Shown here piece after piece: positions 25,018 through 35,237 of a DNA stretch of 48,394 nt (within the stretch, counting starts at the first letter, position 1; every line of letters begins with the position of its first letter). The notes under the pieces were generated by a model. It was given only the letters and a program-made list of their open reading frames with translations, was not told the origin of the DNA and did not search any database. A program made the translations under genes and the position numbers. Location of the stretch: assembly GCF_017353515.1 (NCBI RefSeq), contig NZ_JAFMPY010000033.1, forward strand, positions 1 to 48,394, given 5' to 3'. The stretch comes from Jiella sonneratiae. GTDB taxonomy: Bacteria > Pseudomonadota > Alphaproteobacteria > Rhizobiales > Rhizobiaceae.

Positions 25018-26034
25018 TCAGCTTGCGCCGGCGCTTTCGAGCCGCGCTGCGGCCTGCGGCAGGCGGGTAAGGCTCGCGGCGAGGTGCTCGCGCCAGCGCG
25101 GACCGCGGGAAAGCGCGTCCCGGTAGGCGTCGCCGAGATCGTCCGGGCGATCCTCGGCCAGCGCGTCGATCAGGAAGGCCGCCTGGCGCCGGTCCTTCTC
25201 GGCCTTGATCCGGTCGTTCCCTTCGCGGCGCGCGGCGACGATCAGCTTGTGGACCGCGAAACGCTCGGGACGCGGGATCTGGACCAGGACCCCGGCGCGA
25301 TAGGCGAGCGCCGCGGCGATCGGCTCGGCGATGAGATAGTTGAGATGGTTGAGCGCCCGGGCGCTGACGCCGAGCGCCTTCAGGGGCTTCAGCCCCTCCT
25401 CGCCGAAGGCCGGCGTCAGGAACTCGACCAGCGCATTGCCCCTGGTCTGGCGCCATCGCCAGGTGGCGTTGCCCTCTAGCGATGGAACCGGGTCGAAATC
25501 GAAATCCGCCAGCACCTCGGCGAGCGGCGGCGCCGCCGCGTCGTCGATCGCCAGCGACAGCCGCTCGAAGCTCGCAATGTCGAGGTCGTCGGTGCGGGCG
25601 GTGTCGTCGAGCCGGTAGCGGACCCCGAGCTCGCCCTCGTAGAGCCGGAAGGCATTGGTGCCGACGATGGTGCCGCCGAGGCGGAACAGCCCGGCCTTCG
25701 CCATCGCCGCGAGGAGGCTGCCGGTGGCGGCGTCGAGGCCCATGAAGCCTTCCGCCCGCAGGATGCGGATCAGCCGCGCCCGCTCGGCCTGGCTCGTGGC
25801 GGCTGCGGCCGCGATCGCGGCGTGGCGGGCCAGCCGGTCGGAAAGCGCCGGCGAGTCCTCCCCGACATAGCGCTTCTTGACCTCTGTCCCGACCCTGTAG
25901 CTGTCGTACCAGTAGACCTTGCCGGAGCGCTCGACCCGCGTCGGCGTCCCGCGCAGTTCGCCGGCCTCCATGTCGAGCAGCGAACGCAGGAGATCGTGAT
26001 AGGCGGCGTGGGCGAGGGGGGAGTGACGGTCCAT
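25018..26034 (-). CDS. GSU2403-type nucleotidyltransferase-fold protein
   Basis: 338 residues. It matches the GSU2403 family (NTP_transf_8): GFMGLDAATGSLLAAMAKAGLFRLGG, shown here by the hallmark GGTIVGTNAFRLYEGELG, then TDDLDIASFERLSLAI with the nucleotidyltransferase-like Asp residues. The first 100 residues contain YWYDSYRVGTEVKKRYVGED. The biochemical role is unknown. Relatives often sit on plasmids, and the fold is shared with AbiEii/MNT toxins, but no antitoxin-like partner is seen beside it. ATG 26034 is chosen. An inverted repeat CATGTTCAAC/GTTGAACATG (26032-26061) covers the start and could be an operator or block translation. Confidence 0.75.
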   Translation of the reverse strand: MDRHSPLAHAAYHDLLRSLLDMEAGELRGTPTRVERSGKVYWYDSYRVGTEVKKRYVGEDSPALSDRLARHAAIAAAAATSQAERARLIRILRAEGFMGLDAATGSLLAAMAKAGLFRLGGTIVGTNAFRLYEGELGVRYRLDDTARTDDLDIASFERLSLAIDDAAAPPLAEVLADFDFDPVPSLEGNATWRWRQTRGNALVEFLTPAFGEEGLKPLKALGVSARALNHLNYLIAEPIAAALAYRAGVLVQIPRPERFAVHKLIVAARREGNDRIKAEKDRRQAAFLIDALAEDRPDDLGDAYRDALSRGPRWREHLAASLTRLPQAAARLESAGAS

Positions 26035-26061
26035 GTTCAACACTTTTCATTTGCGTTGAAC
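26032..26061. repeat. Inverted repeat over the nucleotidyltransferase start
   Basis: Arms CATGTTCAAC and GTTGAACATG separated by about ten to thirteen bases. The left arm includes the start codon of the gene at 25018-26034. Possible operator or mRNA hairpin. Confidence 0.5.
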
Positions 26062-26107
26062 ATGACCGATCCGGCAGCGCCGGGCAATCCGGTCCTCGGC
26101 CCGGCGG

Positions 26108-26620
26108 TCAGCGGTCGCCAACGCCGCCGGAGGCCATTGCCGGCACGGCGTCGTCGCGGGCGGCCCGCAGCGGCCGCGGCGGTTCCGGCAGGGCGCGACA
26201 CAGCGCCGCCAGCGGTGCCGAAAGGTCGGCGATGACGTCGCCGGGAAGCGCCGACAGGATATCCTCGTAGACGCGGATCGTCACCACCGGCAACTCTTCC
26301 AGCAGCGTTTCGCCCTTTTTCGTCAGCGTCAGGCGCTTGCGGCGCCGGTCGTCGGGATTTTCCGTCCGGTCGACGAGGCCGGCCCTCACCATCTTGTCGA
26401 CCATGCGGCTTGCCGCCGTCTGGGTCAGCCCCACCTCGGTCGCGATCGCGGCGACGCTCTGCGGCCCGTCGACGAGGATCTTGAACATCGCGACGAGGTG
26501 CTGCACCGGCAGTTCCTGGCCCTTGAGGAACCGCGCCAGATGCGGGATCACCTCGGCCATCACCGAGGCGTGCAGGCGATGGAGGGCGTTCACGATTTCG
26601 CCAGGAACCGGGCGCGACAT
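26108..26620 (-). CDS. MarR-family regulator of the adjacent efflux operon
   Basis: 170 residues with a typical MarR winged helix: QSVAAIATEVGLTQTAASRMVDKM as recognition region (hallmark GLTQTAASRMVDKMV), followed by the wing DRTENPDDRRRKRLTLTKKG. It is transcribed away from the RND adaptor gene at 26713, and the shared 92-bp spacer has the palindrome ATGCACTCGTGCAT. MarR proteins usually repress such efflux genes until a phenolic or lipophilic ligand binds. Regulation of both directions from one site is inferred. Confidence 0.9.
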   Translation of the reverse strand: MSRPVPGEIVNALHRLHASVMAEVIPHLARFLKGQELPVQHLVAMFKILVDGPQSVAAIATEVGLTQTAASRMVDKMVRAGLVDRTENPDDRRRKRLTLTKKGETLLEELPVVTIRVYEDILSALPGDVIADLSAPLAALCRALPEPPRPLRAARDDAVPAMASGGVGDR

Positions 26621-26639
26621 CTCGGTGGCCTTGCATTAT

Positions 26640-26653
26640 ATGCACTCGTGCAT
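26640..26653. promoter_or_regulatory. Candidate MarR operator
   Basis: ATGCACTCGTGCAT, six-base perfect arms around TC, is located between the divergent marR-type and RND adaptor genes, 20 bases from the regulator's start codon. Confidence 0.6.
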
Positions 26654-26712
26654 CAGATGTGCGCCTAAATAAAACTGTCAAGCCGGCGCCCCGCCTGCGG
26701 CTGGAGAATTCG

Positions 26713-28203
26713 ATGAAATCAGACCTGCGTCCCGGCCGCGTCGGACGAAGCCGGATCCTCGTTGCGGCCTCGGCCCTCGCCCTCGCCCTCGCGCTCGTCG
26801 CCGGCTGTTCCGACAGCGGCGGTTCCGGCGGAGCGGAAAAGGCCGGAGCCGGTGCGGGGGGCGGGCAGGCGGCACCGGCCAAGGTCGGGGTCATCACCGC
26901 CGAGCCGCAGGAGGTGGTGATCACCGCCCATGTCGCCGGGCGGGTGGTCGCCTTCCAGACCGCCGAGGTCAGGCCCCAGGTCGGCGGCCTGATCAGCCAG
27001 AAGAACTTCAAGGACGGCAGCAAGGTCGCCAAGGGCGACGTCCTCTACAAGATCGACGACCGCTCCTATCAGGCGGCGGTCGATTCCGCCGTGGCGACGC
27101 TGCAGAAGAACCAGGCGGCGGCGGAATCGGCCAAGCTGCAATACGAGCGCTACCAGAACCTCACGAGTTCCAACGTCGTCTCCAAGCAGGACCGGGACGA
27201 CGCGCTCTCGACCTACCGCCAGGCCCAGGCCGACATCGCGGCGGCCGAGGCGGCGCTCGAGACCGCCAAGCTCAATCTCGCCTACACCGAGGTCGCGGCG
27301 CCGATCTCCGGGCGGATCGGCACCGACACCGTCGATGCCGGCACGCTGGTCACGGCCAGCCAGTCGACGGCGCTCGCGACGATCCGGCAGATCGACCCGG
27401 TCTATGTCGACTTCACCGAATCCTCGGGCAACCTCCTCGCCTTCCGCGACCAGATCCGGCGCGGCGGCGTCAAGCCGCTGGTCGGCGCCGAAAGCCCCGG
27501 CCCCGCCGAGGTGCACGTGCGGTTCGCCGACGGCTCGGCCTATCCCGAGGCCGGCACCATCGCAGCGGCCGACCAGTTCGTCTCCGAGACCACCTCGAGC
27601 TTCACCGTGCGCACGCGCTTTCCCAATCCCGACGCCGTGCTTCTGCCGGGCATGTACGTTAGGGGCACGGTCCGTCTCGCCGTCGACGAGCACGGCTTCC
27701 TGGTGCCGCAGCGGGCGGTCTCGCGCAACGCCAAGGGCGAGGCGACGGCGCTCTTCGTCACCGCCGACGGCACCGCCGAGACCCGGGTGATCGAGGTCTC
27801 CGCCGACATCGGCAATGAGTGGATGGTGACCAAGGGCGTTGCGGCGGGCGACCGGCTGGTCGTCGACGGCCTGCAGAAGGTCCGCGACGGCGCCAAGGTC
27901 GCGGCGGTGCCCGTCACCGTCGACGCCGACGGCCTCGTCCAGCCGGCGGACGGCACCGGCAAGACGCCCGCCGACGACGGCGCGAACACGGCGAAAAAGG
28001 GCGCAACGGCCGGGAACGACGCCGCCGATACGCCGGCGGCCGCCGCAAAGGCCGGGGCGAGCGCCGAGGCCGAAGCCGAAGCCGGCTCCGCGGCGGCGGA
28101 TGCGCCGGCTACCGGCGGCAAGACCGCTGACGGCGCCGACGACGGCGCCGGTCAAGACTCCGGCGACGGGGCCGACGCCGCGACGAGCGGCGCGAAGGAG
28201 TAG
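26713..28203 (+). CDS. RND efflux periplasmic adaptor (membrane fusion lipoprotein, AcrA family)
   Basis: 496 residues from ATG 26713 (GGAG seven bases upstream). The signal peptide ends in the lipobox LVAGC, giving an inner-membrane lipoprotein. Biotinyl-lipoyl halves flank a coiled coil: [20 protein letters not shown], then [15 protein letters not shown], then [14 protein letters not shown]. The beta-barrel and membrane-proximal domains follow to about residue 405. The final 85 residues are an Ala/Gly/Asp/Lys-rich tail (for example [15 protein letters not shown]), unusual for AcrA proteins and perhaps disordered. It links the pump at 28209 to an outer-membrane channel encoded elsewhere. The stop is five bases before the pump start. 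Confidence 0.93.
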   Translation: MKSDLRPGRVGRSRILVAASALALALALVAGCSDSGGSGGAEKAGAGAGGGQAAPAKVGVITAEPQEVVITAHVAGRVVAFQTAEVRPQVGGLISQKNFKDGSKVAKGDVLYKIDDRSYQAAVDSAVATLQKNQAAAESAKLQYERYQNLTSSNVVSKQDRDDALSTYRQAQADIAAAEAALETAKLNLAYTEVAAPISGRIGTDTVDAGTLVTASQSTALATIRQIDPVYVDFTESSGNLLAFRDQIRRGGVKPLVGAESPGPAEVHVRFADGSAYPEAGTIAAADQFVSETTSSFTVRTRFPNPDAVLLPGMYVRGTVRLAVDEHGFLVPQRAVSRNAKGEATALFVTADGTAETRVIEVSADIGNEWMVTKGVAAGDRLVVDGLQKVRDGAKVAAVPVTVDADGLVQPADGTGKTPADDGANTAKKGATAGNDAADTPAAAAKAGASAEAEAEAGSAAADAPATGGKTADGADDGAGQDSGDGADAATSGAKE

Positions 28204-28208
28204 GGCGG

Positions 28209-31200
28209 ATGGCGCAGTTCTTCATCCATCGCCCGGTCTTCGCCTGGGTGATCGCGATCGGCCTGATGCTGTTCGGCGTCCTCGCGCTCTACCGGCTGCC
28301 GATCGCGCAATATCCCGACGTCGCGCCGCCTTCGGTGCAGATCAGCGCCTCCTATCCCGGCGCGAGCGCGGCGACCGTCGAGAATTCGGTGACCAAGATC
28401 ATCGAGCAGAACATGACCGGCCTCGACGGCCTGCTCTACATCTCCTCCTCCTCGACGAATTCCGGCCAGGCGCAGATCACCCTCACCTTCGAGACCGGCA
28501 CCGATCCCGACATCGCGCAGGTGCAGGCGCAGAACAAGCTGTCGCTCGTCGAATCGCAGCTCCCCGACGCCGTGCAGAGCCAGGGCGTCACCGTCACCAA
28601 GGCGTCCTCGGGCATCCTGATGGTCGCGGCGCTGACCTCCGAGAACGCGAAATACAGCTCCACCGACCTCGCCGACCTGATCTCCACCAATCTCGAGGAC
28701 ACGGTGCGCCGCGTCGAGGGCGTCGGCGACCTCAACGTCTTCGGCTCGGGCTATGCGATGCGCGTCTGGCTCGATCCCGACAAGCTGGCCGAGTTCCAGC
28801 TGACGCCGGCGGACGTCACCGGCGCGATCGAGGCCCAGAACGTCCAGGTCTCGGTCGGCCAGCTCGGCGCGCTGCCGCAGACGCCCGGGGCGCAGATGAA
28901 CTACACCGTCACCTCGCAGAGCCAGCTCGAGACCCCGGCACAGTTCCGCTCGATCATCCTGAAGACCGAGAGCGACGGCTCGCTGGTCACCCTCGGCGAC
29001 GTCGCGCGGGTCGAGATCGGCGCCGAGAGCTACCAGTCGGAAGCGCGTTACGACGGCCATCCGGCGGCGGGCTTCGGCGTGTCGCTCGCGGCGGGCGCCA
29101 ACGCCATCGACACCGCCGAAGGCGTGCGCGCCGCCTTGGAAGGCCTGAAGTCGACGCTGCCGTCGGACGTGTCGATCGTCTATCCCTACGACACGACGCC
29201 CTTCGTCCAGCTTTCGATCGAGAAGGTCTATCACACGCTGTTCGAGGCGGTCGGCCTCGTCTTCCTGGTGATGCTCGTCTTCCTGCAGAACCTGCGGGCG
29301 ACGCTGATCCCGACGATCGCCGTGCCGGTGGTCCTGCTCGGCACCTTCGGCGTGCTCTCCGTGGCGGGCTTCTCGATCAACACGCTGACGATGTTCGCGA
29401 TGGTGCTGGCGATCGGGCTTCTGGTCGACGACGCCATCGTCGTCGTCGAGAACGTCGAGCGCATCATGTCGGAGGAGGGGCTCTCGCCGCTCCGGGCCAC
29501 CGAGAAGTCGATGGGCGAGATCACCGGCGCCCTCGTCGGCATCGCCCTCGTCCTGTCGGCGGTGTTCCTGCCGATGGCCTTCTTCGGCGGGTCCGTCGGG
29601 GTGATCTACCAGCAGTTCTCGATCACCATCGTCTCGGCGATGCTCCTGTCGGTGCTGGTCGCGCTCGTCCTGACCCCGGCGCTCTGCGCGACGATCCTCA
29701 AGCCGACCCACGGCAAGCGCAAGAACTTCGTCTTCCGCGGCTTCGACGCCGGCTTCGACCGCGTCAACGACGGCTATGTCGGCGGCGCCGGCAGCCTGTC
29801 GCGCCGGCCTCTGCCGGCGCTGGTCGTCTTCGTGCTGCTTGCCGGCGGCGCCTACTATCTCTTCGCCAACCTGCCGAGTTCGTTCCTTCCCGCCGAGGAC
29901 CAGGGCGTGCTGATGACCATGATCGAGCTGCCGCCGGGCGCCACCAGCGACCGCACGGAAAAGGTCGTCGAACAGGTCGAGCACTATTATCTCGACGCCG
30001 AGAAGGACAATGTCGACAGCGTCTTCGCGGCGCTCGGCTTCTCCTTCGCCGGCACCGGCCAGAACAACGCGCTGGTCTTCGTCAAGCTGAAGGACTTCGA
30101 CGCGCGCGAGGCACCCTCGGCGGGTGCGGCGGCGATCGCGGGCCGGGCGATGGGCGCCTTTTCGCAGATCCGCGACGCCACCGTCATCGCGCTGTCGCCG
30201 CCGGCGATCCGCGGCCTCGGCACGGCGGGCGGCTTCGACATGTATCTGAAGGACACCGGCGGCCTCGGCACCGACGGGCTGGAGGCAGCTGCGAGCCAGC
30301 TGATCGCCAAGGCCAACGCCGATCCGCAGCTTTCCTCGGTGCGGCGCAACGGCCAGCCGCAGCAGCCGCAGTTCCACGTCGACATCGACAACCGCCTCGC
30401 CGGCGCGCTCGGCGTCGGCGTCTCCGACATCAACAGCACCCTCTCGACCGCCTGGGCCGGCAGCTACGTCAACGACTTCATCAACGAGGGGAAGGTCAAG
30501 CCGGTCTATGTCCAGGCCGACGCGCCGTTCCGCATGGTGCCGAGCGACATCGACCGCTGGTACGTGCGCAACAGCGCCGGCGAGATGGTGCCCTTCTCGG
30601 CCTTCACCAGCACCAGCTGGAGCCAGGGCGCGCCGCGGCTGGAGCGCTACAACGGCGTCGCGGCGGTGGAGATCCAGGGCTCGCCGGCGACCGGCGTCAG
30701 CTCCGGCGAGGCGATGAACGAGATGCAGAGCCTCGTCGACGGCCTCGGCCAGGGCCTGTCGCTCGAATGGACCGGGCAGTCCTATCAGGAGCGGCTGTCG
30801 GGCTCGCAGTCGACGCTGCTCTACGGCATCTCGACGCTGGTCGTCTTCCTCTGCCTCGCGGCGCTCTACGAGAGCTGGTCGGTACCGTTCTCGGTCATCC
30901 TCGTCGTGCCGGTCGGCATCTTCGGCGCGGTGCTCGCCGCAACGCTCACCGGGCAGGACAACGACATCTACTTCAAGGTCGGCCTGCTGACGACGATCGG
31001 CCTCGCGGCGAAGAACGCCATCCTGATCGTCGAATTCGCCCAGGAACTGCGGCAGGAGGGCGAAAAGCTGATCGAGGCGACGCTGCATGCCGCACGCATG
31101 CGGCTGAGGCCGATCCTGATGACCTCCTTCGCCTTCATCCTCGGCGTCACGCCGCTCGCCATCGCCACCGGTGCCGGCTCCGGCGCCCAGAAGGCGATCG

Positions 31201-31352
31201 GCATCGGCGTCATGGGCGGCATGATCGCGGCGACGCTGCTCGGGGTGTTCTTCGTGCCGGTGTTCTACGTGGTGATCATCGGTCTCGTCGACTGGACGCG
31301 CCGGCGCTTCGGCCACCGCGAGGCCGGCGACGAGCCGGTGGCGGCGGAGTAG
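28209..31352 (+). CDS. RND multidrug efflux pump (HAE1/AcrB family)
   Basis: 1047 residues, the standard length. It starts [20 protein letters not shown] and has twelve membrane segments in two blocks around two large periplasmic loops. Proton-relay residues are present: Asp-Asp in TM4 ([17 protein letters not shown]) and Lys in TM10 ([13 protein letters not shown]). It exports lipophilic drugs or solvents from the inner membrane and periplasm through the adaptor encoded just upstream. No outer-membrane factor gene is in the operon, so a TolC-like protein from elsewhere must be used. Expression is expected to follow the divergent MarR regulator. Confidence 0.95.
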   Translation: MAQFFIHRPVFAWVIAIGLMLFGVLALYRLPIAQYPDVAPPSVQISASYPGASAATVENSVTKIIEQNMTGLDGLLYISSSSTNSGQAQITLTFETGTDPDIAQVQAQNKLSLVESQLPDAVQSQGVTVTKASSGILMVAALTSENAKYSSTDLADLISTNLEDTVRRVEGVGDLNVFGSGYAMRVWLDPDKLAEFQLTPADVTGAIEAQNVQVSVGQLGALPQTPGAQMNYTVTSQSQLETPAQFRSIILKTESDGSLVTLGDVARVEIGAESYQSEARYDGHPAAGFGVSLAAGANAIDTAEGVRAALEGLKSTLPSDVSIVYPYDTTPFVQLSIEKVYHTLFEAVGLVFLVMLVFLQNLRATLIPTIAVPVVLLGTFGVLSVAGFSINTLTMFAMVLAIGLLVDDAIVVVENVERIMSEEGLSPLRATEKSMGEITGALVGIALVLSAVFLPMAFFGGSVGVIYQQFSITIVSAMLLSVLVALVLTPALCATILKPTHGKRKNFVFRGFDAGFDRVNDGYVGGAGSLSRRPLPALVVFVLLAGGAYYLFANLPSSFLPAEDQGVLMTMIELPPGATSDRTEKVVEQVEHYYLDAEKDNVDSVFAALGFSFAGTGQNNALVFVKLKDFDAREAPSAGAAAIAGRAMGAFSQIRDATVIALSPPAIRGLGTAGGFDMYLKDTGGLGTDGLEAAASQLIAKANADPQLSSVRRNGQPQQPQFHVDIDNRLAGALGVGVSDINSTLSTAWAGSYVNDFINEGKVKPVYVQADAPFRMVPSDIDRWYVRNSAGEMVPFSAFTSTSWSQGAPRLERYNGVAAVEIQGSPATGVSSGEAMNEMQSLVDGLGQGLSLEWTGQSYQERLSGSQSTLLYGISTLVVFLCLAALYESWSVPFSVILVVPVGIFGAVLAATLTGQDNDIYFKVGLLTTIGLAAKNAILIVEFAQELRQEGEKLIEATLHAARMRLRPILMTSFAFILGVTPLAIATGAGSGAQKAIGIGVMGGMIAATLLGVFFVPVFYVVIIGLVDWTRRRFGHREAGDEPVAAE

Positions 31353-31456
31353 GGGGAGGGCGCCTCGGCCACGCCTCGCCGGACCTCCCCCGGGGCCGCG
31401 CCCGGGCCGCAGGGCGAAGCTCTCCGGCCGCCGGCGGCACCGGCGACCGGGGGCGC

Positions 31457-32905
31457 CTATCTCGCGCCGGAGGAGATGCCGAGCGCGACCGTCTTGCCGG
31501 GATTCATCACCGCCCGCGGATCGAGCGCGGTCTTGATCGAGCGCATCAGGCTCTGCTCCACCGCCGAGCGGTAGCGGTCGATCTCCTCGACCTTGAGCAG
31601 CCCGACGCCGTGCTCGGCCGAGATCGAGCCGTTCAGCCCGGTCGCGATCTCGTGGACGATGTGGTTGACGGCGTCCCAGTGCGCGAGGAATGCCGCCTTG
31701 TCCATGCCGTCCGGCTGGGTGAGGTTGTAGTGGACGTTGCCGTCGCCGACATGGCCGAAGGCGCAGACGTGGATCCCCGGCATGTAGGCCTCGACCGCCC
31801 GGCTGGCCTCGGCGATGAAGGTCGGGACCGCCGAGACCGGCACCGAGATGTCGTGCTTGATCGATCCGCCGGCGCGCTTCTGCGCTTCCGGAATTCCCTC
31901 GCGCAGGCGCCACAGGCGCTGGCCCTGGTCGATGGTTTCGGCGACCACGGCATCCGTCACCAGCCCGGTTTCGAACGCTTCCTCGAGAAGGCCCTCGAAG
32001 GTCGGCCGCAGGTCCTCGCCGGGGCGCGAGGTCGAGAGCTCGATCAGCGCGTACCAGGGCGAGGGGTCCGCCAGCGGCCGCTGGCCGCCGGCATGGGCGC
32101 AGACGATCGACAGCGAGAATTCCGACATCAGTTCGAAGGCCGTCACCTCGTCTCCGCTCCTCCTGCGCGCCAGCGCCAGGAGTTCCAGCGCCGCCTTTGT
32201 GCTGGGGAGGGCGCAATAGGCCGTCTGGATCTGCTCGCGGCGCGGAAACAGCTTCATCACCGCCGCCGTCACGAAGCCGAGCGAGCCCTCGCTGCCGACG
32301 AAGAGGTTCTTCAGCGAATAGCCGCTGTTGTCCTTGTGGAGCGGCCGCATGCCGTCCCAGATCCGCCCGTCCGGCAGCACCACTTCGAGGCCGAGCGTCA
32401 GGTCGCGCGTGTTGCCGTATTTGAGAACGCCGATGCCGCCGGCATTGCTGGCGATGTTGCCGCCGATGGTGCAGCTGCCCTCGGCGCCGAGGCTCAGGGG
32501 AAAGAAGCAGCCCCGCTCGGCCGCCGCCGCCTGGACGTCGGCGAGGATCGCCCCGGCCTCGACGGTGATCGTGAAGTTCGTCGGATCGACCGCCCGGATG
32601 CGGTTCATCCGGCGGAAGGAGACGAGCACCTCCGCCTCGGTCGTGACCGACCCGCCGACGAGGCCGGTATTGCCGCCCTGCGGCACCATGCCGACGCCGG
32701 CTGCGGCGCAGATCTCGACGGCCTTCGCCAGATCCGCGGCGCTTTCGGGGACGATGACGATCCCCGCCTCGCCGCGGAAGAGGCCCCGCTCCTCGACGAG
32801 ATAGCGCTCGCGCTCGCCCGCCTCGGTGAGGATGGCGCGCGCCCCGACGGCCTGTTCCAGCCGTATCGCCAGATCCCCGATGGCGCCTCGTTCGCCCTCT
32901 GTCAT
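31457..32905 (-). CDS. FAD-linked D-2-hydroxyacid dehydrogenase (D-lactate/D-2-hydroxyglutarate type)
   Basis: 482 residues. The FAD-binding PCMH domain (FAD_binding_4) shows VPQGGNTGLVGGSV, TITVEAGAILADVQAAA and GAEGSCTIGGNIASNAGG. The FAD-oxidase C domain has the metal-site His residues in FGHVGDGNVHYNL and the ISAEHGVGL motif. Members oxidise D-2-hydroxyacids such as D-lactate, D-malate or D-2-hydroxyglutarate and pass electrons to a flavoprotein or quinone. It is the last gene of the operon that starts at 40131 and overlaps the PrpD gene by an ATGA. The likely job is oxidation of the D-hydroxyacid released by the upstream enzymes. It lacks the Fe-S domain of GlcF-fused forms. Confidence 0.88.
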   Translation of the reverse strand: MTEGERGAIGDLAIRLEQAVGARAILTEAGERERYLVEERGLFRGEAGIVIVPESAADLAKAVEICAAAGVGMVPQGGNTGLVGGSVTTEAEVLVSFRRMNRIRAVDPTNFTITVEAGAILADVQAAAAERGCFFPLSLGAEGSCTIGGNIASNAGGIGVLKYGNTRDLTLGLEVVLPDGRIWDGMRPLHKDNSGYSLKNLFVGSEGSLGFVTAAVMKLFPRREQIQTAYCALPSTKAALELLALARRRSGDEVTAFELMSEFSLSIVCAHAGGQRPLADPSPWYALIELSTSRPGEDLRPTFEGLLEEAFETGLVTDAVVAETIDQGQRLWRLREGIPEAQKRAGGSIKHDISVPVSAVPTFIAEASRAVEAYMPGIHVCAFGHVGDGNVHYNLTQPDGMDKAAFLAHWDAVNHIVHEIATGLNGSISAEHGVGLLKVEEIDRYRSAVEQSLMRSIKTALDPRAVMNPGKTVALGISSGAR

Positions 32906-34350
32906 CGTCGATTTCCAGACCCGTTTGCGCCCTGCGGCGCGATGTCGAAGAGTTCACCGGCAGACCAGCCGTCGCCCGTCGCCGCCTCCATGCCGGCGAA
33001 GCGCCGGGCCCAGCCGACGAGGCGGTCGGCATCGACCGGGGTGCCGGCGAGCCGCAGGATGTCACGGGTCCGGGCGATCAGCGCCGGCTCGCTCCAGGGC
33101 TGCTCCGGATCGCCGTTGCGGAAGGAACGCTCCTCGGTGAACAACGTGCCGTCCGCCGTCTCGACCGTCACCCGGGCCGGTCGCTCCCGCGGGAAGCGGG
33201 CGGTGAAGGCGGGTTCGTGGCGAACGCTGGTGCGTTCGGCGAGGGCCCGGATCGAGGGGTCGGCGACGAGATCCGGCGTCAGGCCGCAGAAGTCCGGCGG
33301 GCGGCCGCCCACCGTGGCGGCGACGCAGAAGCTCGTGGAGAATTTCGCGTCGCCCACCGTGCCCGGCTCGGTGACCCCGGCGATGTCGAGCGCGGCCTGC
33401 GGCACGTCGACGACGATGCGGCGGATCTCGCCCGCACCTTGTTTGCCCTGAGAGCCGAGCCGTGCCGCGATCGCCGCCGCGCAGTCGAGCGCGGTGTGCG
33501 TCTGGCCGCAGGTCGGCCAGGCCTTGATGGTGACGTCGAAGATCATCGGCACGTCGGCGGGCAGAAGCCACGAAGGGTCGCAGGCCTCGAGCTTCCAGGC
33601 GTTGCGCATGCCGCGCCGCCCTTCGAGGACGCGCGCGGCGCCGGCGATCCCGGCCTTCGCCATGAAGGCCGCGGCGAGCCCGTTGCGCACGGCGGTGGAG
33701 GCGTGGAAGGCCTTGGCGGCAAAGGCGCGGTCGTCGAGGATCTGCCACAGGCCGGCGGCCTGGGTGCCGGCATGGCCGAAGGCGGACAGGGTCGTCTGCG
33801 CGTCGAGGCCCATGAAGCGCGCGGCGGCGGCGGCCGCGCCGAAGCAGCCGGCGGTGGCGGTGGTGTGGTTGGCGGCGTAATGCGCGGTGCCGAGATGCGA
33901 GCCGACGCGCAGCACTGCCTCGAAGCCGGCGACGATCGCCGGGCGCGCGCGCTCCGCCGCATTCTCCGGATAGGCCTCGGCGAGCGCGACGACCGCCGGA
34001 ATGACGGTGATGCCCGGATGGCTGGTGGAGATGCGATGCGCGTCGTCGACTTCCCAGAAATGCCCGATCGCGGCGTTGGCCGCCGCCGCGCCCGCCAGCG
34101 GATGGCGGCCGCCGGTGCCGGCCACCCGGGCCGGGCCGCTTTCGAGCGGCGAGAGCAGCGCCTCGACATAGCGGGCATGATGCTCGTGGCCGATGCCGGC
34201 GATCAGCGCCGTCGACCAGTCGAGCATGGTGGCGAAGAGCCGCTCGCGCAGCGCCGGCCCGGCCTCGTCCGGCAGTCCAGCGACCCGGGCGGCGAGCGGC
34301 GCGAGTTCGGCGGTCATGTAGGTTTCGGCGTGTTTCGGCAGGGCGCTCAT
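32902..34350 (-). CDS. MmgE/PrpD-family protein
   Basis: 482 residues with the family fold throughout: DWSTALIAGIGHEHHARY, WEVDDAHRISTSHPGITVIPA, AANHTTATAGCFGAAAAAA and VTIKAWPTCGQTHTALD. Known members include 2-methylcitrate dehydratase PrpD, cis-aconitate decarboxylase and iminodisuccinate epimerase, so it acts on a di- or tricarboxylate. No prpB or prpC gene is nearby, which speaks against propionate metabolism. ATGA overlaps couple it to the sulfurtransferase upstream and the FAD enzyme downstream. With a fumarase-superfamily lyase in the same operon, an epimerase or dehydratase role on an aspartate- or citrate-like substrate is inferred. Confidence 0.88.
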   Translation of the reverse strand: MSALPKHAETYMTAELAPLAARVAGLPDEAGPALRERLFATMLDWSTALIAGIGHEHHARYVEALLSPLESGPARVAGTGGRHPLAGAAAANAAIGHFWEVDDAHRISTSHPGITVIPAVVALAEAYPENAAERARPAIVAGFEAVLRVGSHLGTAHYAANHTTATAGCFGAAAAAARFMGLDAQTTLSAFGHAGTQAAGLWQILDDRAFAAKAFHASTAVRNGLAAAFMAKAGIAGAARVLEGRRGMRNAWKLEACDPSWLLPADVPMIFDVTIKAWPTCGQTHTALDCAAAIAARLGSQGKQGAGEIRRIVVDVPQAALDIAGVTEPGTVGDAKFSTSFCVAATVGGRPPDFCGLTPDLVADPSIRALAERTSVRHEPAFTARFPRERPARVTVETADGTLFTEERSFRNGDPEQPWSEPALIARTRDILRLAGTPVDADRLVGWARRFAGMEAATGDGWSAGELFDIAPQGANGSGNRR

Positions 34351-35216
34351 CGCTCTGCCGCTCCGGTGACGACGGGCAATTCGGGGCGCGTCTCCTGGCC
34401 CCATTCCGACCAGGAGCCGTCATAGACGGCGAGGGGGCCGAGGCCCGCGACCTCGGCGCCGAGGGCGAGCACCGATGCGGTGACGCCGGAGCCGCAGGAG
34501 GCGACGATCGGCGCGCCGGCGTCGACGCCCGCCGCGTCGAACGCCGCGCGGACCTCGTCCGGCGCGCGGTAGCGGCCGTCCGCGAGGATGCGGTCGAAGG
34601 GCAGGTTGCGGGCGCCCGGCATGTGGCCGGAGCGAAGGCCCGCCCGCGGCTCCGGCTGGCTGCCTTCGAAACGCGCCGCCGAGCGGGCGTCGACCACCTG
34701 GATGGCCTTGGACTGAAGGCCGGACAGGACGGATGCCGCATCGGCGATGCGCGTCTCGTCCGGCCGCGCGACGAAGTCGCCCGGCGCCACCGGCTCCGGC
34801 TGTCCGGAAGAGATCTCGCCGCCCGCCGCCCGCCAGGCCGGAAGGCCGCCGTCGAGCACCGCGACGGCGGCGTGGCCCATCGCCTTGAACATCCACCAGG
34901 CGCGCGGCGCGGCGAAGATGCCGGCCCCGTCATAGACGACGACGCGGCTGTCGCGGCCGACGCCGATCGCGCGCACCTTCTCTTCGAAGAGCGCCGGGCT
35001 CGGCATCATGTGCGGCAGCGGCGAGGAGGTGTCGGCGACGTCGCGGTCGAAGTCGAAGCGCCGGGCGCCGGGAATGTGCGCGGCCGTAAATTCAGCGTCC
35101 GGATCGCGCTTTTCCGCCGGCATGTACCAGCTCGCATCGACGAGGACGAGATTGGCGGCGCCGAGCTGGCTCTTCAGCCAGCCGCAGTCGACCAGCGCGG
35201 GAAGCGGGGCGGTCAT
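34347..35216 (-). CDS. sseA: Sulfurtransferase (3-mercaptopyruvate/thiosulfate type, SseA-like)
   Basis: 289 residues with two rhodanese domains. The first has the inactive-type motifs VLVDASWYMP and HIPGARRFDFD. The second carries the active-site loop VASCGSGVTASVL, the CG[ST]GVT pattern of 3-mercaptopyruvate sulfurtransferases. ATG 35216 has GGAG nine bases upstream; GTG 35225 is possible. The enzyme moves sulfane sulfur from 3-mercaptopyruvate or thiosulfate to a thiol or cyanide. Its place between transporter and PrpD genes in a carboxylate operon is unexpected and may mean a sulfur-containing substrate. Confidence 0.9.
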   Translation of the reverse strand: MTAPLPALVDCGWLKSQLGAANLVLVDASWYMPAEKRDPDAEFTAAHIPGARRFDFDRDVADTSSPLPHMMPSPALFEEKVRAIGVGRDSRVVVYDGAGIFAAPRAWWMFKAMGHAAVAVLDGGLPAWRAAGGEISSGQPEPVAPGDFVARPDETRIADAASVLSGLQSKAIQVVDARSAARFEGSQPEPRAGLRSGHMPGARNLPFDRILADGRYRAPDEVRAAFDAAGVDAGAPIVASCGSGVTASVLALGAEVAGLGPLAVYDGSWSEWGQETRPELPVVTGAAER

Positions 35217-35237
35217 TGGGGTCACTCCATTCAGATG

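Noticed and set aside
25007-26050. A 347-codon minus-strand frame overlapping the nucleotidyltransferase gene
   Set aside because: It is the alternative frame of the same strand with low-complexity Arg-rich content; the other frame carries the family motifs.
27839-33451. A plus-strand open frame of 1870 codons, and a minus-strand one of 1637 codons, across the RND and dehydrogenase genes
   Set aside because: Both run over well-conserved genes in other frames, consist of Arg/Ala/Gly/Pro-rich sequence and match no family. Long open shadow frames are common at this GC content.
32902-34350. 2-Methylcitrate dehydratase of propionate metabolism
   Set aside because: No prpB, prpC or acnD-like gene is nearby, and the family is broad.
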